From assembly GCA_001872285.1 (NCBI GenBank), contig MNXU01000057.1:1-35204 (forward strand): a stretch of DNA of 35,204 bases, in the 5' to 3' direction. Under the pieces are notes generated by a model. It saw only the letters and a program-made list of their open reading frames with translations, had not been told where the DNA came from and did no database searches. Positions 1-7,331 of the stretch are shown piece by piece (within the stretch, counting starts at the first letter, position 1; every line of letters starts with the position of its first letter). A program made the translations under genes and the position numbers. The DNA is from Betaproteobacteria bacterium CG2_30_68_42. GTDB taxonomy: Bacteria; Pseudomonadota; Gammaproteobacteria; Burkholderiales; Rhodocyclaceae.

Positions 1-43
1 CTCCGCTGCGCTCCGCCGCCGCAGGTTATCGCCAGCGTTAGAC
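1..43 (+). repeat. 3' end of an integron attC site (partial)
   Basis: The sequence ends in GTTAGAC (37-43), which fits the integron core-site consensus GTTRRRY. It is preceded by GCAGGTTATCGCCAGC, which has the look of the L'-to-R' half of many attC sites. Only the right half lies in the window, so folding with the left half cannot be tested. Together with the complete attC site after arsM it defines a cassette of about 951 bp, running from the T at 38 to the G at 988. The call rests on the core motif and on this pairing. Confidence 0.65.
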
Positions 44-86
44 CACTCATGTAGCTTTTTCGGGAATATTGAGAGGAGTGAAACCC

Positions 87-938
87 ATGAAGACCAATGA
101 AATCCGCCAAGTCGTGCAGACGCGCTACGGCAAATTCGCGGCAGCGGCCGGACGCACGGTTGCTTCCTGTTGCAGTAAGCCGGCCAGCAAGGCTTGCTGC
201 GCGCTCGAACAGGGTCTCTATAGCGGGTCGGAGCTTTCTTCGGTACCGGAGACCGCCCGCAATCTCTCGCGCGGTTGCGGCAATCCGACCGGCTTCGCGA
301 ATTTGCAGACGGGCGAGGTCGCCGTTGATTTCGGTTGCGGAGGCGGAATAGACGTAATCCTGGCGGCACGCAAGGTTGGCGGCCGTGGCAAGGTCTATGG
401 GGTCGATTTCACGCCGGAAATGATCGAACGGGCCAAAGAGGCCGTGGCGCAGGCTGGCCTTCCGGATAGCGCGATCGAGTTTCGCGAGGCATCCCTGGAC
501 GACACGGCGTTGCCGGATGCCTTAGCCGATGTGGTGATCTCGAATTGCGTGATCAATTTGACGCCGGACAAGGACGCGGTGTATCGAGAGGCGTTTCGGA
601 TTCTCAAGCCGGGCGGGCGACTCGCGATCTCCGACATCCTGTTGACCGGTCCGATTGACGCCGAACTACGCGAGCGACTGCAATCAATGTGGGCGGGGTG
701 TACCGGCGGCGCCTTGCCGGAAGGCGATTACTGGGAAACGGTGAACAACGCAGGATTCTCCGAGGTCAAAATCGTCGCGCGTCATCTGCTCTCCGACCCA
801 GAACTCAACGAGATGGCCCACTGCCCGGGCGAGGAATACACACCTTCCCCGGCAGCAAACGACCTGGACCGTCTGTCTGGCAAAGTGGAAAGCGTCAAAT
901 TTACCGCGATCAAGCCGTCGCTCGGGTTCGTGGTCTAA
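87..938 (+). CDS. arsM: Arsenite S-adenosylmethionine methyltransferase (ArsM), cassette-borne
   Basis: This cytoplasmic enzyme methylates As(III) with S-adenosylmethionine to mono-, di- and trimethylated arsenicals, using thiol reductants. The protein has 283 residues, normal for bacterial ArsM. The SAM-binding glycine loop DFGCGGG is at 81-87. The three cysteines typical of arsenic methyltransferases are present: Cys64 (SRGCGNPTG), Cys154 (ISNCVINL) and Cys205 (WAGCTGG). Extra CC pairs occur near residues 28-29 and 37-38. ATG 87 is chosen because GAGAGGAG sits just upstream; a TTG at 69 is in frame but lacks such a site. The gene fills an integron cassette: only 43 bp separate its start from the upstream core site, and its TAA stop lies inside the downstream attC. 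No ArsR gene or operator is seen, so transcription probably comes from the array promoter. Methylation function is inferred from the cysteines and family match. Confidence 0.93.
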   Translation: MKTNEIRQVVQTRYGKFAAAAGRTVASCCSKPASKACCALEQGLYSGSELSSVPETARNLSRGCGNPTGFANLQTGEVAVDFGCGGGIDVILAARKVGGRGKVYGVDFTPEMIERAKEAVAQAGLPDSAIEFREASLDDTALPDALADVVISNCVINLTPDKDAVYREAFRILKPGGRLAISDILLTGPIDAELRERLQSMWAGCTGGALPEGDYWETVNNAGFSEVKIVARHLLSDPELNEMAHCPGEEYTPSPAANDLDRLSGKVESVKFTAIKPSLGFVV

Positions 939-994
939 CAACGCGTTGCAGGAGACGCGCCGAAGCGGCGCGCTCCTGAACGCGGACGTTCGAC
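933..994 (+). repeat. Complete attC recombination site of the arsM cassette
   Basis: This 62-bp imperfect palindrome has attC architecture. The R'' box GTCTAAC (933-939) faces the R' box GTTCGAC (988-994), with one mismatch. CGCGTT (942-947) pairs with AACGCG (979-984). CAGGAG (949-954) pairs with CTCCTG (973-978). CGCGCCG (956-962) pairs with CGGCGCG (966-972) around an AAG loop. G948 and A955 are unpaired, matching the extrahelical bases that integron integrases use to pick the recombining strand. The arsM stop codon (936-938) lies inside R''. R' deviates from GTTRRRY at one position (C991). Confidence 0.88.
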
Positions 995-1100
995 GGCAAG
1001 ATGGAGTAACTCGGTGAACACCCGCAGCGCATGGAGTACGATGCCCGAATGAAGGCGCAACAGGTACAGCCACAGTTGAAGTCTGCAACCGCAGCGTCGC

Positions 1101-1160
1101 GGGCACGCAACAAGGGGTCAGGTCTTGACATCACTCCCCCGCCGAGCACGCTCGTGCGAC
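1101..1160. repeat. REP-like short palindromic element, tentative
   Basis: GGGGTCAGGTCTTGACAT (1114-1131) contains the short inverted arms GTCA and TGAC. A perfect small hairpin GCACG-CT-CGTGC follows at 1146-1157. The first motif resembles sequences I associate with REP elements of RAYT transposases in environmental betaproteobacteria, but this is from memory and only one copy is visible here. No coding sequence is recognised from 995 to 1199, the gap between the arsM attC and the yajD-like gene. Confidence 0.3.
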
Positions 1161-1199
1161 ATGCAGTGCCAATGCGCGATACCAAGAGCCCCATGTGTT

Positions 1200-1580
1200 C
1201 TATTTCTTGCTGCCGGCATCCAGCCGCGACTTGAGATCGGCGAAGGGCTGATAGGTTGCTGCGGGTGGGTGAGCGGTCGCGTTCGGGGCCTGGCCCCTGG
1301 AATCGAGTTGCCGCGCGTGCTCGTTGTCGTGGCAATACACGCACAGCAGCTCCCAGTTGCTGCCGTCCGGGGGGTTGTTGTCGTGGTTGTGGTCGCGGTG
1401 GTGAACGGTGAGCTGCTCCACGTTGGCGCGGGTGAATTCGCGGGCGCAGCGGCCGCAGATCCAGGGGAACAGCTTGAGGGCCTGCTCGCGGTAGCCGCGC
1501 TCGCGCTGCGCCCGATCGCGCTGCGCCTGCGCGATGATGCGGTCGAGTCTCGCGGTGTCCGGCGTCTTCGGTGCGGTCAT
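1200..1580 (-). CDS. yajD: YajD-like HNH nuclease-family protein
   Basis: A small HNH-fold protein of 126 residues. Two zinc-type cysteine pairs, CGRC (42-45) and CVYC (80-83), flank a THHxxH-like core (VHHRDHNHDN, 59-68), followed by the signature DGSNWELLCVYCHDNEH. The C-terminal YQPFADLK segment matches the end of E. coli YajD. Function is unproven; the fold predicts metal-dependent nucleic-acid binding or nicking. ATG 1580 overlaps the stop of the NRDE-family gene by four bases (ATGA), suggesting translational coupling, so I prefer it to longer in-frame starts. It is the last gene of the ygfZ-NRDE-yajD operon. Confidence 0.85.
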   Translation of the reverse strand: MTAPKTPDTARLDRIIAQAQRDRAQRERGYREQALKLFPWICGRCAREFTRANVEQLTVHHRDHNHDNNPPDGSNWELLCVYCHDNEHARQLDSRGQAPNATAHPPAATYQPFADLKSRLDAGSKK

Positions 1581-2371
1581 GCTTCTATCCCCATAGCGTC
1601 GCATTCCGGGCGCGGCACGTGCAGGGAGAATCGGCGTGCTGCCCCGAAGCTTCCATGTGCATCGAACGCGCGCTCCTCGAAGTCGAGATTGCCCTCGCGG
1701 TCCAGCGCGACCACGGTCGAGGATCGCGTTCCGTAGGTCGGGGAGCGCACGAAGGCGGCCGAAAGCAGCCGCTCCCATTGGACGCTCACGCCGGTGGCAG
1801 GCAGTTGCGCGTCGGCAACCGGGCTTCGATCGAGAAGGAGATCGAATAAGGGCTCGCGGCCGGGCAGGGCGCGCAGCGCGAACGCGAGTGAGGACTTGGC
1901 CCGCGCCACCTTGGGCCAGGGCGTGTCGAGGAGATGGTTGCTCAGTCCGTAGATGCCCGGCTCCAGGTGCCGCGGTCCGTCAGCGCGGTTGGAATACCAG
2001 GCGAGCGAGCAGCGGTCGGCGACCAGCAGGTTGAAACCGTTGTACGCGGACGCAACGGCAGGCAATGCGGCAAGGAACGCGGCCGGAGACGACTCGGATC
2101 TCAGATAGTCGCTCACCAGCGCGCCGCGCGAGGGTGCGTCGGGCCGAATGCGCGCGGGGTCGCGGAAATTCGTGAGCGCGCCGAAACGGCCCTCCCGGGT
2201 GACGCCGAGCCAGGTTCCGCCGGCGCCGAGATCCCTTCCGGCCAGCACGTCCGGTGCGTCGGACCAGAATTGCGCCGGGGCGCTCGGCCGCGCGTAGTAC
2301 TCGTCACGGTTGGCGGCGACGACCAGCGGGAAATCGGGGTGTGCGCGCCATGCCAGCAGGATCAGGCACAC
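1577..2371 (-). CDS. NRDE (TANGO2-related) family protein
   Basis: A 264-residue protein of the NRDE family, related to eukaryotic TANGO2. The defining NRDE tetrapeptide is at residues 21-24, after a CLILLAW start typical of the family, whose N-terminal cysteine recalls Ntn-hydrolase-like folds. Further landmarks are AGRDLxAGGTWLG, LTNFRDP, YNGFNLL and the C-terminal YGTRSSTV motif. GTG 2371 gives the usual family N-terminus and has GAGG upstream. A TTG at 2404 would add 11 residues and overlap the ygfZ stop by four bases (TTGA), so it remains possible. The biochemical role is unknown; heme or lipid handling has been proposed for relatives. It is co-transcribed with ygfZ and the yajD-like gene. 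Confidence 0.85.
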   Translation of the reverse strand: MCLILLAWRAHPDFPLVVAANRDEYYARPSAPAQFWSDAPDVLAGRDLGAGGTWLGVTREGRFGALTNFRDPARIRPDAPSRGALVSDYLRSESSPAAFLAALPAVASAYNGFNLLVADRCSLAWYSNRADGPRHLEPGIYGLSNHLLDTPWPKVARAKSSLAFALRALPGREPLFDLLLDRSPVADAQLPATGVSVQWERLLSAAFVRSPTYGTRSSTVVALDREGNLDFEERAFDAHGSFGAARRFSLHVPRPECDAMGIEA

Positions 2372-2400
2372 GTGAGCCGCGCCTCGCCGCGGGAGAGCGT

Positions 2401-3432
2401 TCAACTGACCGGATAGGGCAGGGGCTGCAAGCGCAACTCCGGCCCGTCCGGCCTCCCGAGGCGGATCGCGCCCGACTCCGCGCTCGAGGTCTGAACCACT
2501 GCGAGGAGGTCACATCCGCCCCCCGGCGCAGGGACGGCGTCGACCACGGCTCCGCAGGACTGGTCGCCGAGCTTGACGCCGTAGAGATGCTCCCCCGGCG
2601 TCGGTGCGGCTGCGGCGTCGAGGTGGGCGAGGACCATCCGGCGCTTGATCTTGCCCAGGTACTGCGAGCGGGCGACGACCTCCTGTCCGGGATAGCAGCC
2701 CTTGTGGAAGCTTACCCCGCCGACGAGTTCGAAGTTGACCATCTGCGGCACGAACTCTTCGCTGGTGGCCGCCACGACGAGGGGGATACCGGCCCGGATA
2801 TCGAACCAGCGCCACAGCGCTTCCCCGCCGGGGCGCGCGACGCCGCACAGCGCGTCCCAGAGCGCGGCGGCAGCCGGCGCGCGGACGGCGATCTGGAAGC
2901 GCGCGTCCCCGACCCGGATCACCATTCCGTCCGCGAACGCGGCAACGCCCATCGGTTCGCGCGGCGCAGGCAGACCGCAACGGGCGGCCGCAGCCTCCGC
3001 ATCAAGGCCGGCGAGACCGAGGAGAACCCACTGCGCATCGACATCGCTCAGACTCACCTTGCTGCGCAGGACATACATGGCGAGCCTGCGAAGCAGGGCG
3101 TCCTTGAGGTCGCGCGCCGTCGCGAGCAGTAAGCCGTCCGCTTCGCGCCAGAGGAGGAAGCTCGCCAGCATCCGGCCCTTCGGAGTACACAGGCCGTCGT
3201 ACTGCGCCTGGCCGGAGGCGAGCCCCTTGACGTCATTGGTGACGAGGTTGTGAAGGAAGGTCGCCGCGTCGGGGCCGCCGGCGCGAACGACCGACAGATG
3301 GCTGAGCGGCACGAGCACCGTGCCCGAAGCGGCGTTCTCGCGCTCCGCATCCGGCGCGCCGAAGTCGGCGACGCGCCCACCGTCGATCCGGGCGCCACGG
3401 GAAACCAGGTGTTCCTGAAACGCGGGATTCAT
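2401..3432 (-). CDS. ygfZ: YgfZ/GcvT-like folate-binding protein
   Basis: A 343-residue relative of the glycine-cleavage T protein that binds tetrahydrofolate and supports assembly or repair of certain Fe-S enzymes such as MiaB. The diagnostic motif KGCYPGQE is at 244-251, with Cys246 the conserved functional cysteine. The N-terminal HNLVTNDVK segment (61-69) is also typical. It heads a leftward operon with the NRDE-family and yajD-like genes and diverges from mltG. A perfect TATAAT lies about 28 bp upstream of the ATG on its strand. Confidence 0.93.
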   Translation of the reverse strand: MNPAFQEHLVSRGARIDGGRVADFGAPDAERENAASGTVLVPLSHLSVVRAGGPDAATFLHNLVTNDVKGLASGQAQYDGLCTPKGRMLASFLLWREADGLLLATARDLKDALLRRLAMYVLRSKVSLSDVDAQWVLLGLAGLDAEAAAARCGLPAPREPMGVAAFADGMVIRVGDARFQIAVRAPAAAALWDALCGVARPGGEALWRWFDIRAGIPLVVAATSEEFVPQMVNFELVGGVSFHKGCYPGQEVVARSQYLGKIKRRMVLAHLDAAAAPTPGEHLYGVKLGDQSCGAVVDAVPAPGGGCDLLAVVQTSSAESGAIRLGRPDGPELRLQPLPYPVS

Positions 3433-3454
3433 GGCTGTCCAGTCAAGCTGAGGG

Positions 3455-3470
3455 TCAAGTATTATACGGG
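3455..3470 (-). promoter_or_regulatory. Candidate -10 region for the ygfZ operon
   Basis: The ygfZ-mltG intergenic gap is only 77 bp. Reading leftward it contains TATAAT (3460-3465), a perfect sigma-70 -10 hexamer, about 28 bp before the ygfZ start. No good -35 is visible at 16-18 bp. The mltG side shows GGAGG (3501-3505) four bases before ATG 3510. Confidence 0.4.
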
Positions 3471-3509
3471 CCGCTCCGGCTTCGCCATCTCCCCGACCGC
3501 GGAGGCATC

Positions 3510-4517
3510 ATGACCCGCGCCTTCGCCCGCATCCTTGCCCGGTTCGCACTTTTCTCGCTGATCCCCGCGGCACTGTTCGCCGGTTGGATGGCATGGTTCG
3601 CGTCCGCGCCGATTCCGTTGTCATTCTCGCCGCTCGAATTCCGGATCAAGCCGGGCAGCGGACTTCGGGCAGCGGCGCGCGAGCTGGCGAACGCGGGGTT
3701 AAGAATCGCACCCTGGCAATTCGAGTTGCTGGGGCGCGTGCGCGGGGATTCGACCCGGATCAAGGCCGGCAGCTACGAGGTGGAAACCGGCATCACGCCG
3801 CTCGGCCTGCTGGACAAGCTCACCCGGGGCGATGTCAGCCAGAGCGAGGTGCTGATCGTGGAGGGGTGGAACTTTCGGCAGATGCGTGCGGCCCTCGATG
3901 CCGCGCCCGGGCTCGCGCACGACAGCACGGCGCTGTCCGAACGCGAGATCATCGAGCGCATCGGCGCGACCGAGAGTTCGCCGGAGGGCATTTTCTTCCC
4001 CGACACTTACCTGTTCGATCGCCACGCCAGCGACCTCGACATCCTCCGGCGCGCGCATGTCCAGATGCGTCGCACGCTCGATGAGGAATGGGCGAAGCGT
4101 GACCCGACCGTGCCCTACGCTCGACCCTATCAGGCCCTGATCGTCGCCTCCCTGGTCGAGAAGGAGACCGGGCGGGCGGAGGACCGGCCCCGGATCGCGG
4201 CCGTCTTCGCGAATCGCCTGCGCCGCGGGATACCGCTGCAGACCGATCCGAGCGTCATATTCGGCCTGGGCGAGCGCTTCGACGGCAATCTGCGCAGGGC
4301 GGATCTCGCCCGTGACACCGCTTACAATACCTATACGCGCCCGGGACTGCCCCCGACGCCGATCGCGATTCCCGGACTGGCATCGATCCAGGCCACGCTT
4401 CATCCGGCGCAAGCGGAGGATCTGTACTTCGTCGCACGGGGCGACGGATCGAGCGAATTTTCACGCACCCTGGACGAACACAACCGCGCAGTCGCGCGCT
4501 ACCAGAAGCGCAGATGA
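3510..4517 (+). CDS. mltG: Endolytic murein transglycosylase MltG
   Basis: A 335-residue inner-membrane enzyme that cuts nascent glycan strands and sets their length. One N-terminal transmembrane segment spans about residues 11-31. The periplasmic YceG domain follows and carries the catalytic glutamate in LVEKETG (Glu217), equivalent to E. coli Glu218. Other family motifs are [26 protein letters not shown] and [20 protein letters not shown] site (3501-3505) supports ATG 3510. The gene overlaps tmk by four bases (ATGA). Its place before tmk and holB is the standard proteobacterial arrangement. Confidence 0.96.
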   Translation: MTRAFARILARFALFSLIPAALFAGWMAWFASAPIPLSFSPLEFRIKPGSGLRAAARELANAGLRIAPWQFELLGRVRGDSTRIKAGSYEVETGITPLGLLDKLTRGDVSQSEVLIVEGWNFRQMRAALDAAPGLAHDSTALSEREIIERIGATESSPEGIFFPDTYLFDRHASDLDILRRAHVQMRRTLDEEWAKRDPTVPYARPYQALIVASLVEKETGRAEDRPRIAAVFANRLRRGIPLQTDPSVIFGLGERFDGNLRRADLARDTAYNTYTRPGLPPTPIAIPGLASIQATLHPAQAEDLYFVARGDGSSEFSRTLDEHNRAVARYQKRR

Positions 4518-5125
4518 CAGGGAAATTCATCACCTTCGAAGGCATCGACGGCGCGGGAAAGAGCACCCATCTCGTCCGCTTCGCCGAGCGGCTCGCCGAG
4601 CGGGGCATCGAGGTCGTGACGACGCGCGAGCCGGGGGGCACTCCCCTGGGGGAGCGGCTGCGCGAACTGCTGCTGCACGAGTCCATGTCGCTCGCCACGG
4701 AGACGCTCCTCATGTTCGCCGCCCGCAACGAACACCTGGAACGGTTGATCCGGCCGGCCCTGCGCGAAGGCAGGTGGGTGCTGTGCGACCGCTTCACCGA
4801 CGCCACCTTCGCCTATCAGGGCGGAGGCCGAGGGCTCGACCCAGGGCGGATCGCCACCCTGGAGGAATGGGTGCATCCGGACCTGCAGCCGGATCTCACC
4901 GTGGTTTTCGACGTGCCGGTTTCGATCGCCTGCCGCCGCCTCGCGAAGGCGGGCACTTCTCCGGACCGGTTCGAGCGCGAGCCCGCCCTGTTCTTCACGC
5001 GAGTCCGAGCCGTATATAAGGAGCGGGCCGCCCGCTTTCCGGGCAGAATCCGTGTCGTGGACGCCAGCCGGAAGCCGTCCGAAATCATGAAAACACTTGA
5101 AGACATTATCCTAAATATCTGTTAG
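4514..5125 (+). CDS. tmk: Thymidylate kinase
   Basis: Phosphorylates dTMP to dTDP with ATP, an essential step in dTTP supply. The 203-residue length is normal. The P-loop GIDGAGKST is at 10-18 and the DRF motif at 92-94, followed by the AYQGGGRG substrate loop. The start overlaps mltG (ATGA), implying coupled translation. The last about 30 bp turn sharply AT-rich and form half of a hairpin that reaches the holB start. Confidence 0.97.
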   Translation: MTGKFITFEGIDGAGKSTHLVRFAERLAERGIEVVTTREPGGTPLGERLRELLLHESMSLATETLLMFAARNEHLERLIRPALREGRWVLCDRFTDATFAYQGGGRGLDPGRIATLEEWVHPDLQPDLTVVFDVPVSIACRRLAKAGTSPDRFEREPALFFTRVRAVYKERAARFPGRIRVVDASRKPSEIMKTLEDIILNIC

Positions 5126-5131
5126 ATAATG
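5104..5131 (+). promoter_or_regulatory. AT-rich hairpin across the tmk stop and holB start
   Basis: CATTATC-C-TAA (5104-5114) pairs with TTAGATAATG (5122-5131), giving ten base pairs with one bulged C and a seven-base loop. The 3' arm contains the tmk stop TAG (5123-5125) and ends on the holB ATG (5129-5131). No Shine-Dalgarno sequence is visible before holB. The hairpin could hide the holB start until ribosomes finish tmk. That function is inference; the complementarity is seen. Confidence 0.45.
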
Positions 5132-6184
5132 ATTTATCCGTGGCACAAGAAGCAGTGGGATGAGTTGCGGGCGAACCTCGATCGCCTCCATCACGCGCTC
5201 CTGTTCTCGGGGCCGCCCGGTTGCGGAAAGGCCGTCTTTGCCGAGGATTTCGCACGTTCGCTGTTATGCAGGTGTCCCGGCGCGGCAGGCGAGGCGTGCG
5301 GCGTATGTCCCTCCTGCCGCTGGATCGAGGCGGGAAATCATCCCGACTTTCGCCGCATCGTCCCGGAAGCGAGCGCCGAGAGCGTTTCGGGCGAGGCGGC
5401 GGAAGGCGTTTCGGTGGCGCGCAAGCCGCGCAGCAGTCAGATCCGGATCGAACAGATCCGATCCCTCGGGGACTTGACGTCCGTCGGGACGCACCAGTCG
5501 GGACGGCGGGTCGTCGTCGTTCGGCCGGCAGAAGCGATGAACCCGCATACTGCCAACGCGTTTCTGAAATTACTTGAGGAACCTCCATCAAGTACTTATT
5601 TTATATTGGTAACAGGCGATCCAGCCCGCTTGCTGCCCACGCTTCGCAGCCGCTGCCGGAAACTCGGATTCGGGAAGCCGGATGCAGGTGAGGCGGTGGC
5701 GTGGCTGGCGCAGCAGGGGATCCCCGAACCCGATCTGGCTCTGCGCGCTGCGGGCGGCATGCCGCTGGAGGCGGCGAGATGGGCCGACCCCGGCTACCGG
5801 AGCTTGTTCGACTGGTTCATCGGCCAGTTGGCCGATGGGGCGGCGGTCGATGCGGTCGGCGTGGCGGCCGCCTGGGAAGCCAGGAACCGCGGTCGAGCCG
5901 AAGAGCCGGGCGGCCCGGCGCTATCGACGCTGGTCATCTGGCTGCAGCGCTGGCTGTTCGACCTGATTTCATGCCGCATGGGTGGGGGTCCGGTCTATTT
6001 CGCGGGAGCGCGGCAGGTGCTGGAGAAGATCGCCAGCCGCAGCCTCCTGACGGCGCTGTTTGGTTGTTACAATGAAGCCATCGCGTTCAGGCGGGTCGAT
6101 GAGCACCCGCTCAATGCCCGCCTGTTCATGGAAGACATGCTGAGCCGCTACGCGCGCGCGTTGCCGGCGGCAGGGAGCCGTTGA
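5129..6184 (+). CDS. holB: DNA polymerase III subunit delta prime
   Basis: A subunit of the clamp loader that helps load the beta sliding clamp onto primed DNA. The AAA+ N-terminus has GPPGCGKA at 28-35; the usual Ser/Thr after the lysine is Ala, in line with a non-hydrolysing delta prime. A cysteine cluster (C47, C49, C57, C60, C63) is the expected zinc module. KLLEEPP is at 147-153 and the SRC arginine-finger motif at 174-176. The 351-residue length is slightly above E. coli HolB. Codons for about residues 145-165 are strikingly AT-rich (AAA TTA CTT, AGT ACT TAT TTT ATA), unlike the rest of the gene. The stop overlaps the pilZ ATG by one base. Confidence 0.95.
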   Translation: MIYPWHKKQWDELRANLDRLHHALLFSGPPGCGKAVFAEDFARSLLCRCPGAAGEACGVCPSCRWIEAGNHPDFRRIVPEASAESVSGEAAEGVSVARKPRSSQIRIEQIRSLGDLTSVGTHQSGRRVVVVRPAEAMNPHTANAFLKLLEEPPSSTYFILVTGDPARLLPTLRSRCRKLGFGKPDAGEAVAWLAQQGIPEPDLALRAAGGMPLEAARWADPGYRSLFDWFIGQLADGAAVDAVGVAAAWEARNRGRAEEPGGPALSTLVIWLQRWLFDLISCRMGGGPVYFAGARQVLEKIASRSLLTALFGCYNEAIAFRRVDEHPLNARLFMEDMLSRYARALPAAGSR

Positions 6185-6552
6185 TGGGGAACGAGGCCAA
6201 TGTCCGGGACTTTCCACGCCCCAGCGTCCTTTCCCTGAAGATCGCCTCGAAGTCGTTGCTGCTCGCCTCGTACATGCCGTTCCTGAGTCGGGGCGGGATC
6301 TTCGTTCCGACCACGAAGCGCTACGGATTGGGCGACGAGGTGTTCATGCTGCTGTCGCTCATGGAGGAACCCGCCCGGCTGCCGATTGCGGGAAAGGTGA
6401 TCTGGGTGACTCCGGCCGGGGCGCAGGGCAACAAGACGCAGGGGATCGGCGTGCAATTCAGCGACGACGAGAGCGGCCAGGCGGCGAAGACGCAGATCGA
6501 GACTCTTCTCGGGGGCCACATCGGCTCGACCCGGTCGACCCATACGCTGTGA
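6184..6552 (+). CDS. pilZ: PilZ-type protein of type IV pilus biogenesis
   Basis: A 122-residue single-domain PilZ protein closely resembling Pseudomonas PilZ (shared features SLLLASYMPFLSRGG, LGDEVFMLL, GKVIWVTPAGAQGN). The c-di-GMP-binding RxxxR and D/NxSxxG motifs are absent: LSRGG lacks the leading D/N, as in the original PilZ. It is therefore expected to act by binding FimX/PilB-like pilus partners rather than c-di-GMP. ATG 6184 overlaps the holB stop by one base and the gene overlaps tatD by four. Its place after holB is conserved in beta- and gammaproteobacteria. Confidence 0.92.
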   Translation: MGNEANVRDFPRPSVLSLKIASKSLLLASYMPFLSRGGIFVPTTKRYGLGDEVFMLLSLMEEPARLPIAGKVIWVTPAGAQGNKTQGIGVQFSDDESGQAAKTQIETLLGGHIGSTRSTHTL

Positions 6553-7331
6553 CCGTGTTCGTCGATTCCCACTGCCATCTCGATTTTCCGCAATTCGCCG
6601 GACGCGTCCCCGAGGTTCTCGATGCGATGGCAGGTGCGCGCGTCGTGCATGCGCTGTGCGTGGCGGTCAACCTGGAGAATTTTCCGGCCCTGCTTGCGCT
6701 GGTCGAAGGCCATGATCAGCTCCATGCGACGGTCGGAGTGCATCCCGACCACCGAGGCGGGGACGAACCGACCGCCGAGCATCTGTGCCGCCTGGCCGAC
6801 CATCCCAAGGTCGTCGCGATCGGCGAGACCGGGCTCGATTACTTTCGCGGAGCGCAGGATGCCCCGCTGCAGCGCAGCCGCTTTCGCGCCCACATCCGCG
6901 CCGCGCGTGCGTGCGGAAAGCCGCTGGTCGTCCACAGCCGGGATGCCGAGGAGGACACGCTGGCCATCCTGACCGAGGAGGGCGCCAGCCAGGTCGGCGG
7001 GGTGATGCACTGCTTCACCGGCTCGGACCGGATGGCGCAGCAGGCAATGAATCTGGGATTCGCAATCTCCTTTTCTGGCATCGTCACCTTCAAGAATGCA
7101 CCCGTGCTGCGGGAGATCGCGATGCGGATTCCGCTCGAGCGGATGCTGATCGAGACCGACTCTCCCTATCTGGCTCCGGTTCCGCATCGCGGCAAGGTCA
7201 ATGAACCCGCGTACGTCGCGCTGGTCGCGCAGGAGCTCGCACGGCTCAGGGATGTGGATGTCGCGGAGATCGGGCGGGCGACGAGCGCGAATTTCCGCCG
7301 TCTTTTCCGCGTCCCGGAAACTCGATCATGA
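6549..7331 (+). CDS. TatD-family metal-dependent hydrolase (YcfH-like)
   Basis: A 260-residue TIM-barrel metallohydrolase of the TatD family, whose members show 3'-5' DNase activity. Metal-binding motifs are in order: DSHCHLDF at the N-terminus, GETGLDYFR, VVHSRDAEED, MHCFTGS and the C-terminal ETDSPYLAP. The GTG start (6549) overlaps the pilZ stop (GTGA), and its stop overlaps the ankyrin gene's ATG. Position after holB-pilZ matches ycfH rather than the tat-operon tatD. Confidence 0.93.
   Translation: MTVFVDSHCHLDFPQFAGRVPEVLDAMAGARVVHALCVAVNLENFPALLALVEGHDQLHATVGVHPDHRGGDEPTAEHLCRLADHPKVVAIGETGLDYFRGAQDAPLQRSRFRAHIRAARACGKPLVVHSRDAEEDTLAILTEEGASQVGGVMHCFTGSDRMAQQAMNLGFAISFSGIVTFKNAPVLREIAMRIPLERMLIETDSPYLAPVPHRGKVNEPAYVALVAQELARLRDVDVAEIGRATSANFRRLFRVPETRS

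Noticed and set aside
1141-1160. The hairpin GCACG-CT-CGTGC as a terminator for the yajD-like operon
   Set aside because: The loop is only two bases and no T-run follows on either strand.
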